Assembly (NCBI RefSeq): GCF_004310285.1 | Contig: NZ_SISF01000025.1 | Location: forward strand, 105,568 to 169,567 | Reading direction: 5' to 3' | Length of the DNA stretch: 64,000 nucleotides | Origin: Agrobacterium cavarae | GTDB lineage: Bacteria; Pseudomonadota; Alphaproteobacteria; Rhizobiales; Rhizobiaceae | Position numbers and translations under genes: made by a program | Shown: piece by piece, positions 51,121 through 59,658 of the stretch | How the letters are laid out: every line of letters begins with the position of its first letter | How positions within the stretch are numbered: position 1 is the stretch's first letter | Notes under the pieces: generated by a model | Told to the model about the DNA's origin: nothing | Database searches by the model: none | The model's input: only the letters and a program-made list of their open reading frames with translations

Positions 51121-51349
51121 GATGACGATGTAGGTGCCAATCGATGCTGTGGGAGACAGTCTGGCGAAGAATGCTCTAAACCTGGAAATTGTCGTGCCCT
51201 TATACGTCCATAAGTGTCAGCTTTTATGCTGAATGACGCACAGATAATAGCTGTCTAATTTGGCGGCACAATGCTGTTCGTTGCGGCAGGGAGCGATATC
51301 AATAGGCTTTTTTCTCCTTTCACCCTTTGTTGATGAGGATGAAAAACCC

Positions 51350-51375
51350 GGAACCAATTTTGCCGTCGTTTCGTT
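51350..51375 (+). promoter_or_regulatory. Consensus EcfG promoter upstream of PRC-barrel gene
   Basis: GGAAC (51350-51354)-N17-CGTT (51372-51375), an exact match to the EcfG consensus, 83 bases before the start codon of the PRC-barrel gene. Confidence 0.72.
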
Positions 51376-51458
51376 TGCTCGGCGAACAGGTTGACGAAAA
51401 GGACAGATGAACTGTCACCAGCCAGTTTGGTTTAACGACGATGAAAGGAAGGTACGAG

Positions 51459-52037
51459 ATGAAAAAGACATTGACCCTTATCGCGACGGCCGCCCTCATG
51501 GGTTCAACAGCGTTCGCACCGCTCGCCATCGCCCAAGACGCAACTCAGCCTGCGCCAGGCACAACGGCTCCAGCAAGTCCGAACGCCGCGCCGGCAACCC
51601 CGGTCATGCCGACAACTCCTGGCGCGACTGACACCTCCGCGAATGCTGGCGCCGCATCCGGCTCCTATTTGACGGAGCAGGCAGCCAACCAGATCAGTGC
51701 CAATGATTTCATCGGCAACTCGGTTTACACATCTGCCGACGAGAGCATCGGTAACGTGACGAACCTCATCCTTGAAGAAAACGGCGGCATTGTCGCTGCT
51801 GTGGTCGGCGTCGGCGGATTCCTCGGAATCGGCACAAAGGATGTTGCTGTACCGATGGACAAGCTCACGATGACACGTGACACCAACAATGGCACGGTCC
51901 GTCTGACGACGACCGAAACCGCTGAGTCGCTGAAGGCAGCGCCCGAGTTCATGACCCTCAAGGACAAGAACGCGAACGCAAGCACCACGGCACCAGCCGC
52001 AACGGACACCACGCAGACAGGTGCTACCAAGCCCTAA
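51459..52037 (+). CDS. Secreted PRC-barrel domain protein
   Basis: A 192-residue exported protein. Signal peptide MKKTLTLIATAALMGSTAFA is followed by a low-complexity Ala/Pro/Thr spacer (to about residue 70), then a PRC-barrel domain (FIGNSVYTSADESIGNVTNL; GVGGFLGIGTKDVAVPMDKL) and a Thr/Ala-rich tail. Such proteins are common stress-induced envelope proteins in Rhizobiales, and no biochemical role is known to me. AAGGAAGG precedes the ATG at 51459. The consensus EcfG promoter upstream supports stress induction. Confidence 0.87.
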   Translation: MKKTLTLIATAALMGSTAFAPLAIAQDATQPAPGTTAPASPNAAPATPVMPTTPGATDTSANAGAASGSYLTEQAANQISANDFIGNSVYTSADESIGNVTNLILEENGGIVAAVVGVGGFLGIGTKDVAVPMDKLTMTRDTNNGTVRLTTTETAESLKAAPEFMTLKDKNANASTTAPAATDTTQTGATKP

Positions 52038-52084
52038 TCCCGTTACGGGAGAGGAGCGAGAGGGAGCATGATGCTCTTTCTCAG

Positions 52085-52117
52085 AACACCGGCCTCATTG
52101 GGGCCGGTGTTTTTTTT
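52085..52117 (+). terminator. Strong terminator after PRC-barrel gene
   Basis: 10-bp perfect stem AACACCGGCC (52085-52094) / GGCCGGTGTT (52102-52111), 7-nt loop, run of eight T. It also lies just past the galE stop on the opposite strand. Confidence 0.92.
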
Positions 52118-52133
52118 GTGCTGAACGGATCTC

Positions 52134-53117
52134 TCAACGCTCCGCATTGTGGGTCGAATGCCAACGCCACGCGGAGGAGATGATGTCCTCCAGCGTATAG
52201 CGCGGCTGCCAACCCAGGACCTCCCGGGCCTTGTCGTTATTGGCCACAAGCGTGGTGGAGTCGCCTTCGCGCCGTTCGGCGAATTCCACAGGGAACGGGC
52301 GGCCTGAGACTTTTGAAATCGCGTCGAGCAGTTCCTTCACCGTCGTGCCAGTCCCGGTGCCGAGGTTGAGTTCTACGGTCTCCCCGCCAGACAAGAGATA
52401 GTCCACCGCGCGGACATGCGCATCGGCAAGATCAAGGATGTGGATATAGTCGCGCACGCAGGTGCCGTCTCGGGTGTTGTAGTCGGTGCCAAACACCTTG
52501 AAGCCTTGGCGGCGGCCAAGGGCCGCCTCAATCGCGAGCGGAATGGCATGCGTTTCAGGCTTATGCCACTCTCCGATACGGCCTTCGAAATCAGCTCCCG
52601 CCGCGTTGAAATAGCGCAGCATCACGGACTTCAAATCCTTGTAGTTGCTGAAATCCTTGAGCGCCTGCTCCACGATCCACTTGGTTCTGCCGTAGGGATT
52701 GATAGGAGCCTGGGGGTGGCCTTCATCCAACGGCACACGTTCGGGCAGACCATAGGTCGCGCATGTGGATGAGAAGACGAAGGCTTTTATCCCGGCGTCC
52801 ATCGTCGCGGACAGTAGGGTCAGGGCGCCAGTGACGTTGTTATCGTAAAAGGCGACCGGGTTCTTGACCGATTCACCGACCTCGATGAGGGCTGCGAAGT
52901 GAAGAACCGCCTCGGGCTGATGCTTGGCGAAGACCTCGTCCAGTCGCGCCTTGTCGCGAATGTCCCCTTGCTCGAACGGTCCCCAGCGGACAAACTCTTC
53001 ATGACCATTGGAGAGATTGTCGAAAACGACAGGTTCGTAGCCGCGCTCTGCAAGCAACAGGCAGGTGTGCGAGCCAATATATCCGGCCCCCCCGACAACG
53101 AGAACTTTCTTCCGCAT
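52134..53117 (-). CDS. galE: UDP-glucose 4-epimerase
   Basis: A 327-residue SDR enzyme interconverting UDP-glucose and UDP-galactose for exopolysaccharide and LPS (called exoB in some rhizobia). NAD motif GGAGYIGSH is at residues 9-17; FAALIEVGESV, SSTCATYG and YGRTKWIVEQ (catalytic Tyr/Lys) follow; RYFNAAGAD and GTDYNTRDGTCVRDYIHILD are GalE-specific. The ATG at 53117 is preceded by AAAGGA at 7 nt. A TTG five codons upstream is in frame but would place that ribosome site inside the gene. Confidence 0.95.
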   Translation of the reverse strand: MRKKVLVVGGAGYIGSHTCLLLAERGYEPVVFDNLSNGHEEFVRWGPFEQGDIRDKARLDEVFAKHQPEAVLHFAALIEVGESVKNPVAFYDNNVTGALTLLSATMDAGIKAFVFSSTCATYGLPERVPLDEGHPQAPINPYGRTKWIVEQALKDFSNYKDLKSVMLRYFNAAGADFEGRIGEWHKPETHAIPLAIEAALGRRQGFKVFGTDYNTRDGTCVRDYIHILDLADAHVRAVDYLLSGGETVELNLGTGTGTTVKELLDAISKVSGRPFPVEFAERREGDSTTLVANNDKAREVLGWQPRYTLEDIISSAWRWHSTHNAER

Positions 53118-53250
53118 CCAACATCCTTTCAAAAAGAGACTGTTGGAGACTGCGTATCATTTTGTCGGAAGAAGGGTAGCGGGAATTTTTTGGAAAAGAC
53201 CGCAAGGTAAATGCGCGCCCCCTGGAAACCGAGGGACGCGCAGAAGAGTT

Positions 53251-53670
53251 TTACTTCTTGCGAATTGTCGTGCGTGTTGTGATGAAGCCGATCGCCATCG
53301 CAATCAACAGCGTCGTGAACGGACGTTTTCCAAGAGCACCCGCCGCCATGGCCTCAACAGCCAATGGCGCTGTTGCAAGCGGAGACGCGATTGGTGCACG
53401 GCGGTACGCCGTCGGGCGACGAAGGATTGCCAACCAGACCAGCATGATAACGCCAATCAGGAATGCGACGCCAGCGATGACTAGCGCAGCAGGGCCTGCG
53501 CCAATTTCCTTAGCAAGATAGATCGAGCCACCGATGCCGCCAGCGATGACGGCAACCAGGAAGAAGAAGCCGGCAAGCACCCTCAGCACAATGCCGGTCT
53601 TTATCCGGCGCGTGACGAAGGTGCCTTCCCGCTGTGTATCGCCCAGATAGAGCAAAAATGCTTGAAGCAT
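53251..53670 (-). CDS. YqjE-like membrane protein (phage holin superfamily III)
   Basis: A 139-residue inner-membrane protein with two adjacent strong hydrophobic helices (about residues 30-50, LRVLAGFFFLVAVIAGGIGG, and 58-82, GPAALVIAGVAFLIGVIMLV) and a third weak one near the C-terminus (FTTLLIAMAIGFITTR). Its location 9 bases after a DUF883 gene reproduces the elaB/yqjD-yqjE arrangement of enterobacteria, where these proteins accumulate in stationary phase and anchor ribosomes to the membrane. Function here is inferred from that. Confidence 0.75.
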   Translation of the reverse strand: MLQAFLLYLGDTQREGTFVTRRIKTGIVLRVLAGFFFLVAVIAGGIGGSIYLAKEIGAGPAALVIAGVAFLIGVIMLVWLAILRRPTAYRRAPIASPLATAPLAVEAMAAGALGKRPFTTLLIAMAIGFITTRTTIRKK

Positions 53671-53679
53671 GTTTGCGCC

Positions 53680-54021
53680 TTATCGACGCGTGACAAGGGC
53701 AAGAAGGAAGCCGGTTGCGACAGCGATGCCGAGAGACTGAAGTGGATTGCGCTGAACCTGGTAGACCAGATTGTCGTTCAACGTCTGGATTTCGTCGCGA
53801 ACCGCATGAACGGTCTGCTCAGACTTCGCCATGGCATCATCGGCAACGCGCGATGCCTGTGCTTTGACCTCGTGGGAAACGCCAACGCCAAGTGCCTTGA
53901 CGCTCTTTGCGAGGTTGGAAAGATCGTCACGCAGCTGCGACAGCTGTGCGGAGACATCCTCGGCCTCAGCGCTGTTGAGGGTTTCGCGTACCTTGTCTTC
54001 CACGTTGCGAACGCTTGCCAT
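53680..54021 (-). CDS. DUF883 (ElaB/YqjD-like) protein
   Basis: A 113-residue protein with a long amphipathic, coiled-coil-like region (residues about 8-90; DVSAQLSQLRDDLSNLAKSV, SRVADDAMAKSEQTVHAVRD) and a C-terminal membrane anchor ending in the basic tail (NPLQSLGIAVATGFLLALVT then RR). That is the signature layout of ElaB/YqjD/DUF883 proteins. The ATG at 54021 has AAAGGA 6 nt upstream, and the TTG two codons earlier is unlikely. An exact EcfG promoter lies 43 bases upstream, so the pair is probably a stress operon. Confidence 0.83.
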   Translation of the reverse strand: MASVRNVEDKVRETLNSAEAEDVSAQLSQLRDDLSNLAKSVKALGVGVSHEVKAQASRVADDAMAKSEQTVHAVRDEIQTLNDNLVYQVQRNPLQSLGIAVATGFLLALVTRR

Positions 54022-54063
54022 GTTCAATCCTTTTCTAGGGTGTCAAAATGCGGCTGACCTCCA

Positions 54064-54088
54064 AACGTAGGGCCCGCGCTTTTGTTCC
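54064..54088 (-). promoter_or_regulatory. Consensus EcfG promoter for the DUF883-yqjE pair
   Basis: Minus strand GGAAC (54088-54084)-N16-CGTT (54067-54064), an exact consensus match giving a leader of about 35 bases before the DUF883 start. Confidence 0.72.
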
Positions 54089-54219
54089 CGCCTTTTGCGA
54101 AAACCCGTCAGGGAATCGTTGCAATTGTTTTCGACAGGTTTGTTTTCCTGTCACAAGCATCATATAAGGCCGGGAAAATGATCTCGTGATCTCTATCAAT
54201 TGGACAATGTGACTGGCCG

Positions 54220-55317
54220 ATGCTGCAAACACCTTACTACCTGATCGACAAGACCAAGCTTCTCCGCAACATGGAGAAGATTGCCTATGTGCGCGAAAAA
54301 TCCGGTGCCAAGGCTCTTCTCGCGCTCAAGTGTTTCGCGACGTGGTCGGTATTTGATTTTATGGCGCAGTACATGGACGGCACCACCTCGTCCTCGCTCT
54401 ATGAGGTGCGGCTCGGTCACGAGAAATTCGGCGGCGAGACGCACGCCTATTCCGTCGCCTATGCCGATTACGAGATCAACGAAGTCGTCTCCCATGCCGA
54501 CAAGATCATCTTCAACTCCATCGGGCAGCTGGAACGCTTCGCCGACAAGGCGTCCGGCATCGTTCGTGGCCTTCGCCTCAATCCGCAGGTGAGTTCTTCC
54601 ACCTTCGATCTGGCTGACCCTGCCCGCCCCTTCAGCCGTCTCGGCGAATGGGATGTGTCCAAGGTGGAAAAGGTCATGGACCGCATTTCCGGTTTCATGA
54701 TCCACAACAACTGCGAGAACAATGATTTCGGCCTCTTCGACCAGATGCTTGGTCAGATCGAGGAAAAGTTCAGCTCGCTTCTGTCGCGTGCGGAGTGGGT
54801 CAGCCTTGGCGGCGGCATTCACTTCACCGGCGAGAATTATCCTCTCGACCAGTTCTGCGACCGCCTCAAGCAGTTTTCTGAAAAGTACGGCGTGCAGGTC
54901 TATCTTGAGCCGGGCGAAGCATCGATCACCAAGAGCACGACGCTGGAAGTCTCGGTTCTCGACACGCTGTTCAATGGCAAGAATCTTGCGATTGTCGATA
55001 GCTCGATTGAAGCCCATATGCTGGATCTCTTGATCTATCGCGAGAACGCGAAGGTTGCGCCCAACGAGGGCGAGCATTCCTATATGGTGTGCGGCAAATC
55101 CTGCCTCGCAGGCGATGTCTTCGGCGAATTCAAGTTCGAAAACGAACTCAAGGTCGGCGATCGCGTCTCTTTCCAGGATGCGGCCGGCTATACAATGGTC
55201 AAGAAGAACTGGTTCAACGGCGTCAAAATGCCGGCGATTGCCATCAAGGAACTGGACGGCAGCATTCGAACCGTCCGTGAATTCGACTTTGTCGATTATC
55301 AGCAGAGTCTGTCGTAA
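54220..55317 (+). CDS. nspC: Carboxyspermidine (carboxynorspermidine) decarboxylase
   Basis: A 365-residue PLP enzyme of the alanine racemase-fold decarboxylases (NspC/CASDC). The PLP lysine lies in ALLALKCFATWSVFDF (about residues 29-44), WVSLGGGIHFTG is the glycine-rich phosphate-binding block, and YMVCGKSCLAGDVFGEF holds the conserved Cys-Asp pair. It decarboxylates carboxyspermidine to spermidine. It is followed 78 bases later by the matching dehydrogenase. In Agrobacterium this route replaces S-adenosylmethionine decarboxylase/spermidine synthase for spermidine. Upstream ribosome site is weak. Confidence 0.93.
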   Translation: MLQTPYYLIDKTKLLRNMEKIAYVREKSGAKALLALKCFATWSVFDFMAQYMDGTTSSSLYEVRLGHEKFGGETHAYSVAYADYEINEVVSHADKIIFNSIGQLERFADKASGIVRGLRLNPQVSSSTFDLADPARPFSRLGEWDVSKVEKVMDRISGFMIHNNCENNDFGLFDQMLGQIEEKFSSLLSRAEWVSLGGGIHFTGENYPLDQFCDRLKQFSEKYGVQVYLEPGEASITKSTTLEVSVLDTLFNGKNLAIVDSSIEAHMLDLLIYRENAKVAPNEGEHSYMVCGKSCLAGDVFGEFKFENELKVGDRVSFQDAAGYTMVKKNWFNGVKMPAIAIKELDGSIRTVREFDFVDYQQSLS

Positions 55318-55395
55318 CAGCGCGTTTCTGAAAAACGCATGTAGCACTCTTTCTCAAAAAGCCATCCCTGCGGGGAAAAGGAGGCATCACCTGAA

Positions 55396-56634
55396 ATGAA
55401 GAAGAACGTTCTCATCATCGGCGCCGGTGGCGTAGCACAGGTCGTGGCGCATAAGTGCGCCCAGAATAGCGATGTATTGGGAGACATTCATATTGCGTCA
55501 CGCACTGTCGATAAGTGCCGCAAGATTGTCGAATCCGTACGTGAAAAGAAGAGCCTCAAGACAGAGGTGAAACTTGAGGCCCACGCGCTGGACGCCTTGG
55601 ATATCGAGGCCACGAAGGCCTTGATAGAAAAGACTGGCGTCCAGATCGTCATCAACGTCGGTTCGGCCTTCGTCAACATGTCCGTTCTTCAGTCCTGCAT
55701 GGACGCAGGTGTTGCCTATATGGATACCGCGATCCACGAGGATCCAACAAAGATTTGCGAAACGCCTCCGTGGTATGGAAACTACGAATGGAAGCGTGCC
55801 GCAGAATGCAAGGAAAAGGGCGTGACCGCCATTCTGGGCGTCGGCTTCGATCCGGGTGTGGTCAATGCCTATGCGCGTCTGGCCAAGGATGAGTATTTCG
55901 ACAAGGTCACGTCCGTCGATATCGTCGATATCAATGCCGGTAGTCATGGTCGCTGGTTCTCGACCAACTTCGATCCGGAAATCAATTTCCGCGAATTCAC
56001 CGGCGTGGTCTATTCCTGGCAGAACGGCCAGTGGCAGACGAACCAGATGTTCGAAGTCGGACAGGAATTCGACCTGCCGGTCGTTGGCAAGCAGAAGGCC
56101 TATATGACGGGCCACGATGAAGTGCACTCGCTATCCAAGAACATGGATGGCGCGGATGTGCGTTTCTGGATGGGCTTTGGCGACCATTACATCAACGTCT
56201 TCACCGTTTTGAAGAACCTGGGCCTCCTGTCGGAAAAGCCGGTCAAGACCGCTGAAGGTCTGGAAGTAGTTCCGCTCAAGGTGGTCAAGGCCGTGCTGCC
56301 CGATCCGTCTTCACTGGCGCCCGACTATGTCGGCAAGACCTGCATTGGCGATATCGTCAAGGGTACGAAGGACGGCACGGAGCGCGAAGTCTTTATCTAC
56401 AACGTGGCTGACCACAAGGAAGCCTACGAAGAAGTCGGCTCGCAGGGCATCTCCTACACGGCTGGCGTTCCGCCGGTTGCCGCAGCGATGCTGATTGCCA
56501 CTGGCGAGTGGGATGTGAAGCAGATGGCGAATGTCGAAGAACTTCCGCCGCAGCCTTTCCTCAATCTCTTGAACAAGATCGGCTTGCCGACCCGCATCAA
56601 GGACGAAAACGGCGACCGCGCCTTGACGTTCTGA
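55396..56634 (+). CDS. Carboxyspermidine dehydrogenase (saccharopine dehydrogenase family)
   Basis: A 412-residue NADPH-dependent reductase. It opens with a Rossmann motif VLIIGAGGVAQVVAHKCAQN (residues 5-24), then NVGSAFVNMSVLQSCMDAGV and VTAILGVGFDPGVVNAYARL, characteristic of the saccharopine dehydrogenase-like CASDH/CANSDH enzymes. It condenses aspartate semialdehyde with putrescine and reduces the imine to carboxyspermidine, which the upstream enzyme decarboxylates. AAAGGAGG lies about 12 nt before the ATG. A clear terminator follows at 56695. Confidence 0.93.
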   Translation: MKKNVLIIGAGGVAQVVAHKCAQNSDVLGDIHIASRTVDKCRKIVESVREKKSLKTEVKLEAHALDALDIEATKALIEKTGVQIVINVGSAFVNMSVLQSCMDAGVAYMDTAIHEDPTKICETPPWYGNYEWKRAAECKEKGVTAILGVGFDPGVVNAYARLAKDEYFDKVTSVDIVDINAGSHGRWFSTNFDPEINFREFTGVVYSWQNGQWQTNQMFEVGQEFDLPVVGKQKAYMTGHDEVHSLSKNMDGADVRFWMGFGDHYINVFTVLKNLGLLSEKPVKTAEGLEVVPLKVVKAVLPDPSSLAPDYVGKTCIGDIVKGTKDGTEREVFIYNVADHKEAYEEVGSQGISYTAGVPPVAAAMLIATGEWDVKQMANVEELPPQPFLNLLNKIGLPTRIKDENGDRALTF

Positions 56635-56694
56635 AGCGACATACGCGAGCAAACGCTGCGCAGTTTTGCGCAGCATCTTCTCAGTTGATACGAT

Positions 56695-56725
56695 AAAGCC
56701 CCGTTCTGTGTGAGCGGGGCTTTTT
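56695..56725 (+). terminator. Terminator after the carboxyspermidine genes
   Basis: 9-bp stem AAAGCCCCG (56695-56703) / CGGGGCTTT (56715-56723), 11-nt loop, ending in five T. A preceding hairpin CTGCGCA/TGCGCAG lies at about 56656-56673. Confidence 0.85.
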
Positions 56726-56769
56726 CATGCAGGCTGGAGTTTCTAAAGCGCTTAGCCGTTCTGAAGTGC

Positions 56770-57009
56770 TTACTGGGCTGCAGATTTCTTGGCGCGTGTC
56801 CTGGGTTTGGTTGTCTCGGGAGCGATGGAAGCGGCTTTGACTTCGCCCTTCTTGCGGTGCGCAGGCTTGGTAGCCTTCGTGCTCTGCAGCAAAGTGAATT
56901 CTTTTTTTGCCTGCTCCCAGTGCTCGGCATCACGGCCGTGCGGGCGGCCTTCGCTCTCCCAAAGTGTGTAAGCCCGCTTGCTGATCCACTCTTGTTCTGA
57001 AACCTGCAT
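56770..57009 (-). CDS. DUF2934 protein
   Basis: A 79-residue protein. The N-terminal half is the DUF2934 motif: EQEWISKRAYTLWESEGRPH followed by GRDAEHWEQA. The second half is a Lys/Ala/Thr-rich basic tail (KATKPAHRKKGE...RTRAKKSAAQ) typical of rhizobial members and suggestive of nucleic-acid association. AGGAG lies 6 nt before the ATG at 57009. Function unknown. Confidence 0.82.
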   Translation of the reverse strand: MQVSEQEWISKRAYTLWESEGRPHGRDAEHWEQAKKEFTLLQSTKATKPAHRKKGEVKAASIAPETTKPRTRAKKSAAQ

Positions 57010-57105
57010 GTCTATCTCCTGGAGTAACGCCTTAACCCGTAACGGGCTGTCTGCATGGTCCGGCGGCAACGCTGGACAGGAATGAGCCGCGGTCTTCTAT
57101 TTCGC

Positions 57106-57212
57106 TAGAGCGCCGTGCGTCTTTTCAGACGCACTTAGGACGCTCTATATCTTTAAATCTACGCATCGTGCGTTTCCGAAAAGCGATTCCGATTTTCGGA
57201 TTGATGCTGTAG
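57106..57212 (+). repeat. RIME-like intergenic repeat (copy 3, complete)
   Basis: Two palindromic modules. Module 1: TAGAGCG-CC-GTGCGTC-TTTTCA-GACGCAC-TTAGGA-CGCTCTA (57106-57147), a nested perfect dyad. Module 2: CCGAAAA (57176-57182) / TTTTCGG (57193-57199), then GATGCTGTAG. It shares blocks with the copies at 9650 and 11448. The following stretch 57213-57726 is non-coding as far as I can tell: AT-rich to 57480, then a GCTGC/GCAGC hairpin near 57535-57556, probably the sbp promoter and leader. Confidence 0.75.
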
Positions 57213-57726
57213 TAGATGCCACGATTCTGCAGACGGTCAAGTCAATTTGCTGCGTCGCAATAGGCAGCGTTTTTTTGTTTTTCTCATATACTCAATACGC
57301 TTTCAGGCGCCCTGTCTTCCCTCCATTTGATAAATGTTGCGTGATGAGCCACAGCATCCAAACTGCGCAAAAACGGGTTTGGAAGCACGACATGCGAAAT
57401 AATTTTGGCGCTGCAATAAAGCGTTGCTTAAAGGCCGACATAAACCACGGATTTGCAACTGGATTGGCGCTATATCGGGTTTAATGAAGCGTTATGGGAA
57501 TCCAGGTCGATAGGTCAGATTCGCAACGCTACCGGCTGCTCCAAGACCCCGGCAGCTCGTATTTTGACCATGTATCGGCTTGGAGGTCTGCCGGAAAATT
57601 ACTGCGCAAAGATCATTCTGGGGAGTTGAACATTCTCAAGATGGGTCAGCCTGAGGTTCAGGGTTCCTCGCCGAGGCTATCTTCCTTCTCTATTCTCCGC
57701 CTCCAATGAGATCCATGGGGGCTGAC

Positions 57727-58713
57727 ATGAAACGGATTGCGCTGATTGGCGCCGCACTTGCTGCTTTGATTTCCACAACCGTCTCCGCTGAGGAGCCGAA
57801 GACGCTTCTCAACGCATCCTATGATGTGGCGCGTGAGCTCTTCGCGGCTGAAAATGCAGCCTTCGTCAAATCCCATCCGGGCGTGACGATCGACCAATCG
57901 CATGCCGGCACCTCGAAGCAGGCCCGTGCGATCGTCGAGGGTCTGGCGGCAGATGTCGTTACCTTCAACCAGGTCACGGATATCGATTTCCTCGTGAAGC
58001 AGGGTTTTGTTTCCGCCGACTGGCAGAAAGATTTCCCCAACGACGCGTCGCCCTTCTACTCCTTCCCATCGTTTCTTGTTCGCAAGGGCAATCCCAAGAA
58101 TATCAAGGACTGGGATGATCTCGTTCGCGATGACGTGAAGATCGTCTTCCCGAACCCGAAGACGTCCGGCAATGCGCGCTACACCTATTTGGCCGCTGTC
58201 GCTTTCGCCAATGAGAAGTTCAATGGCGACCAGGCCAAGGTCGACGAGTTCATCAAGAAGATCTTCGCCAACGTTCCTGTCTTCGATACCGGAGGCCGCG
58301 CCGCGACGACCACCTTTGTCGAGCGTGAGATCGGCGACGTTTTGATCACCTTTGAGGCCGAGACCCGTGGCATTGCCAAGCAGTACGGCACGGATAAGTT
58401 CGAAGGCGTTGTGCCGTCCGTCAGCCTGCTTTCCGAATTCCCGGTCGCGGTCGTCGACAAGGTTGTGGACAAGCGCGGCTCGCGCGAATTGGCAAAGTCT
58501 TACCTCGACTTCCTTTATACCGAAGAAGGCCAGCGCATCGCCGCTGAGTTCGGTCACCGCGTTCACAATGAAAAGGTTGCGGCCGAGTTCAAGGACCAGT
58601 TCCCGAGCATTCGCCTCGTCAACGTCAATGATGTTTTTGGCGGCTGGGACAAAATCCAGAAAGACCATTTCGCCTCTGGCGGAAAACTGGATGCGCTTTA
58701 CGGCAATCGCTAA
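57727..58713 (+). CDS. sbp: Sulfate ABC transporter, substrate-binding protein
   Basis: A 328-residue periplasmic sulfate/thiosulfate receptor. Signal peptide MKRIALIGAALAALISTTVSA is cleaved before EEPKTLLN. Family blocks are LLNASYDVARELF, QSHAGTSKQARAIVEGL, VTFNQVTDIDFL, FPNPKTSGNARYTYLAA and SVSLLSEFPVAVVDKVV. The ATG at 57727 follows a GGGGG-containing ribosome site. Seven more in-frame codons upstream would spoil the signal peptide. First gene of the sbp-cysT-cysW-cysA operon. Could equally be named cysP. Confidence 0.95.
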   Translation: MKRIALIGAALAALISTTVSAEEPKTLLNASYDVARELFAAENAAFVKSHPGVTIDQSHAGTSKQARAIVEGLAADVVTFNQVTDIDFLVKQGFVSADWQKDFPNDASPFYSFPSFLVRKGNPKNIKDWDDLVRDDVKIVFPNPKTSGNARYTYLAAVAFANEKFNGDQAKVDEFIKKIFANVPVFDTGGRAATTTFVEREIGDVLITFEAETRGIAKQYGTDKFEGVVPSVSLLSEFPVAVVDKVVDKRGSRELAKSYLDFLYTEEGQRIAAEFGHRVHNEKVAAEFKDQFPSIRLVNVNDVFGGWDKIQKDHFASGGKLDALYGNR

Positions 58714-58833
58714 TCGTTCTATGGCACAAATCTACATCGGCCCGGCGGGATACTCGCCGGGTCGATTTTTGATCTTGTGTCTCTCCATCTCGTGCCGAGA
58801 AACAGGACCTTCGCCGATGCAAAGGGGGAAGAT

Positions 58834-59655
58834 TTGAAACGCAATGTCCTGCCGGGGCTCAAATTGTCTCTCGGCGTCACGCTGCTTTACGTCGGTATCA
58901 TCGTCGTTCTTCCCCTGGCAGCACTCGTCTTCAAGGCGGCAAGCCTTGGACCGGCGGAATATTGGAGCATCATATCCTCTCCGCGAGCCTTCGCCAGCTA
59001 CCGCGTCACCGTTCTTTGCGCGCTGGCCGCAACAGTCTTCAACGTCATCTTCGGCCTTGCATTGGCATGGGTGCTGACGCGCTATCGCTTTCCGGGCTGG
59101 CGTTTGGTCGATGCCATTGTTGATTTGCCTTTCGCGCTACCGACGGCGGTGGCCGGTATAGCGCTGACAGCGCTTTTTGCTGGAAACGGCTGGTTTGGCT
59201 CCGTTCTGGCAGAGGTCGGAATAAAGGTCGCCTATACGCCGCTCGGCATCATCGTGGCGATGGCTTTCACCAGTCTGCCCTTCATTGTTCGCACCGTTCA
59301 GCCCGTGCTGGAAGATCTGGACCCTGCATTGGAAGAGGCGGCCCAGTCGCTTGGTGGATCGGATCTCGAGATTTTTCGCGAGGTCATCCTGCCACTTTTA
59401 ACGCCGGCACTTCTTGCCGGCCTGTCGCTCTCCTTTGCCCGCAGCCTTGGCGAATTCGGCGCCATCATCTTCATTGCCGGCAATCAGCCCTTCTCGACCG
59501 AGATTACCTCACTGCTGATCTTCATCCGGCTGGAGGAATATGATTATCAGGCGGCTGCAGCGATCGCATCCGTTCTGTTGATCACGGCTTTCGTAATGCT
59601 GGCGCTCACGAATTATCTGCAGGCCCGCGCTTTGCGCTATACGGTGAGGAGCTAG
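58834..59655 (+). CDS. cysT: Sulfate ABC transporter, permease CysT
   Basis: A 273-residue permease with six membrane helices (first: LLYVGIIVVLPLAALVFKAA). The EAA loop LEEAAQSLGGSDLEIFREVI is near residue 180, and FARSLGEFGAIIFIAGNQP is typical of CysT. The start is taken as TTG at 58834, because AGGGGGAAGA lies directly upstream and translated homology begins there. A GTG at 58777 is in frame but lacks a ribosome site. It lies 3 bases before cysW. Confidence 0.92.
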   Translation: MKRNVLPGLKLSLGVTLLYVGIIVVLPLAALVFKAASLGPAEYWSIISSPRAFASYRVTVLCALAATVFNVIFGLALAWVLTRYRFPGWRLVDAIVDLPFALPTAVAGIALTALFAGNGWFGSVLAEVGIKVAYTPLGIIVAMAFTSLPFIVRTVQPVLEDLDPALEEAAQSLGGSDLEIFREVILPLLTPALLAGLSLSFARSLGEFGAIIFIAGNQPFSTEITSLLIFIRLEEYDYQAAAAIASVLLITAFVMLALTNYLQARALRYTVRS

Positions 59656-59658
59656 AGA

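Noticed and set aside
54196..55347. Minus-strand open frame opposite the carboxyspermidine decarboxylase
   Set aside because: The plus strand encodes a clear PLP decarboxylase with motifs in order. The antisense frame is a by-product.
57275..57709. Two short plus-strand frames (69 and 71 codons) upstream of sbp
   Set aside because: No ribosome sites, no homology I recognise, and composition unlike neighbouring genes. More likely promoter/leader DNA.
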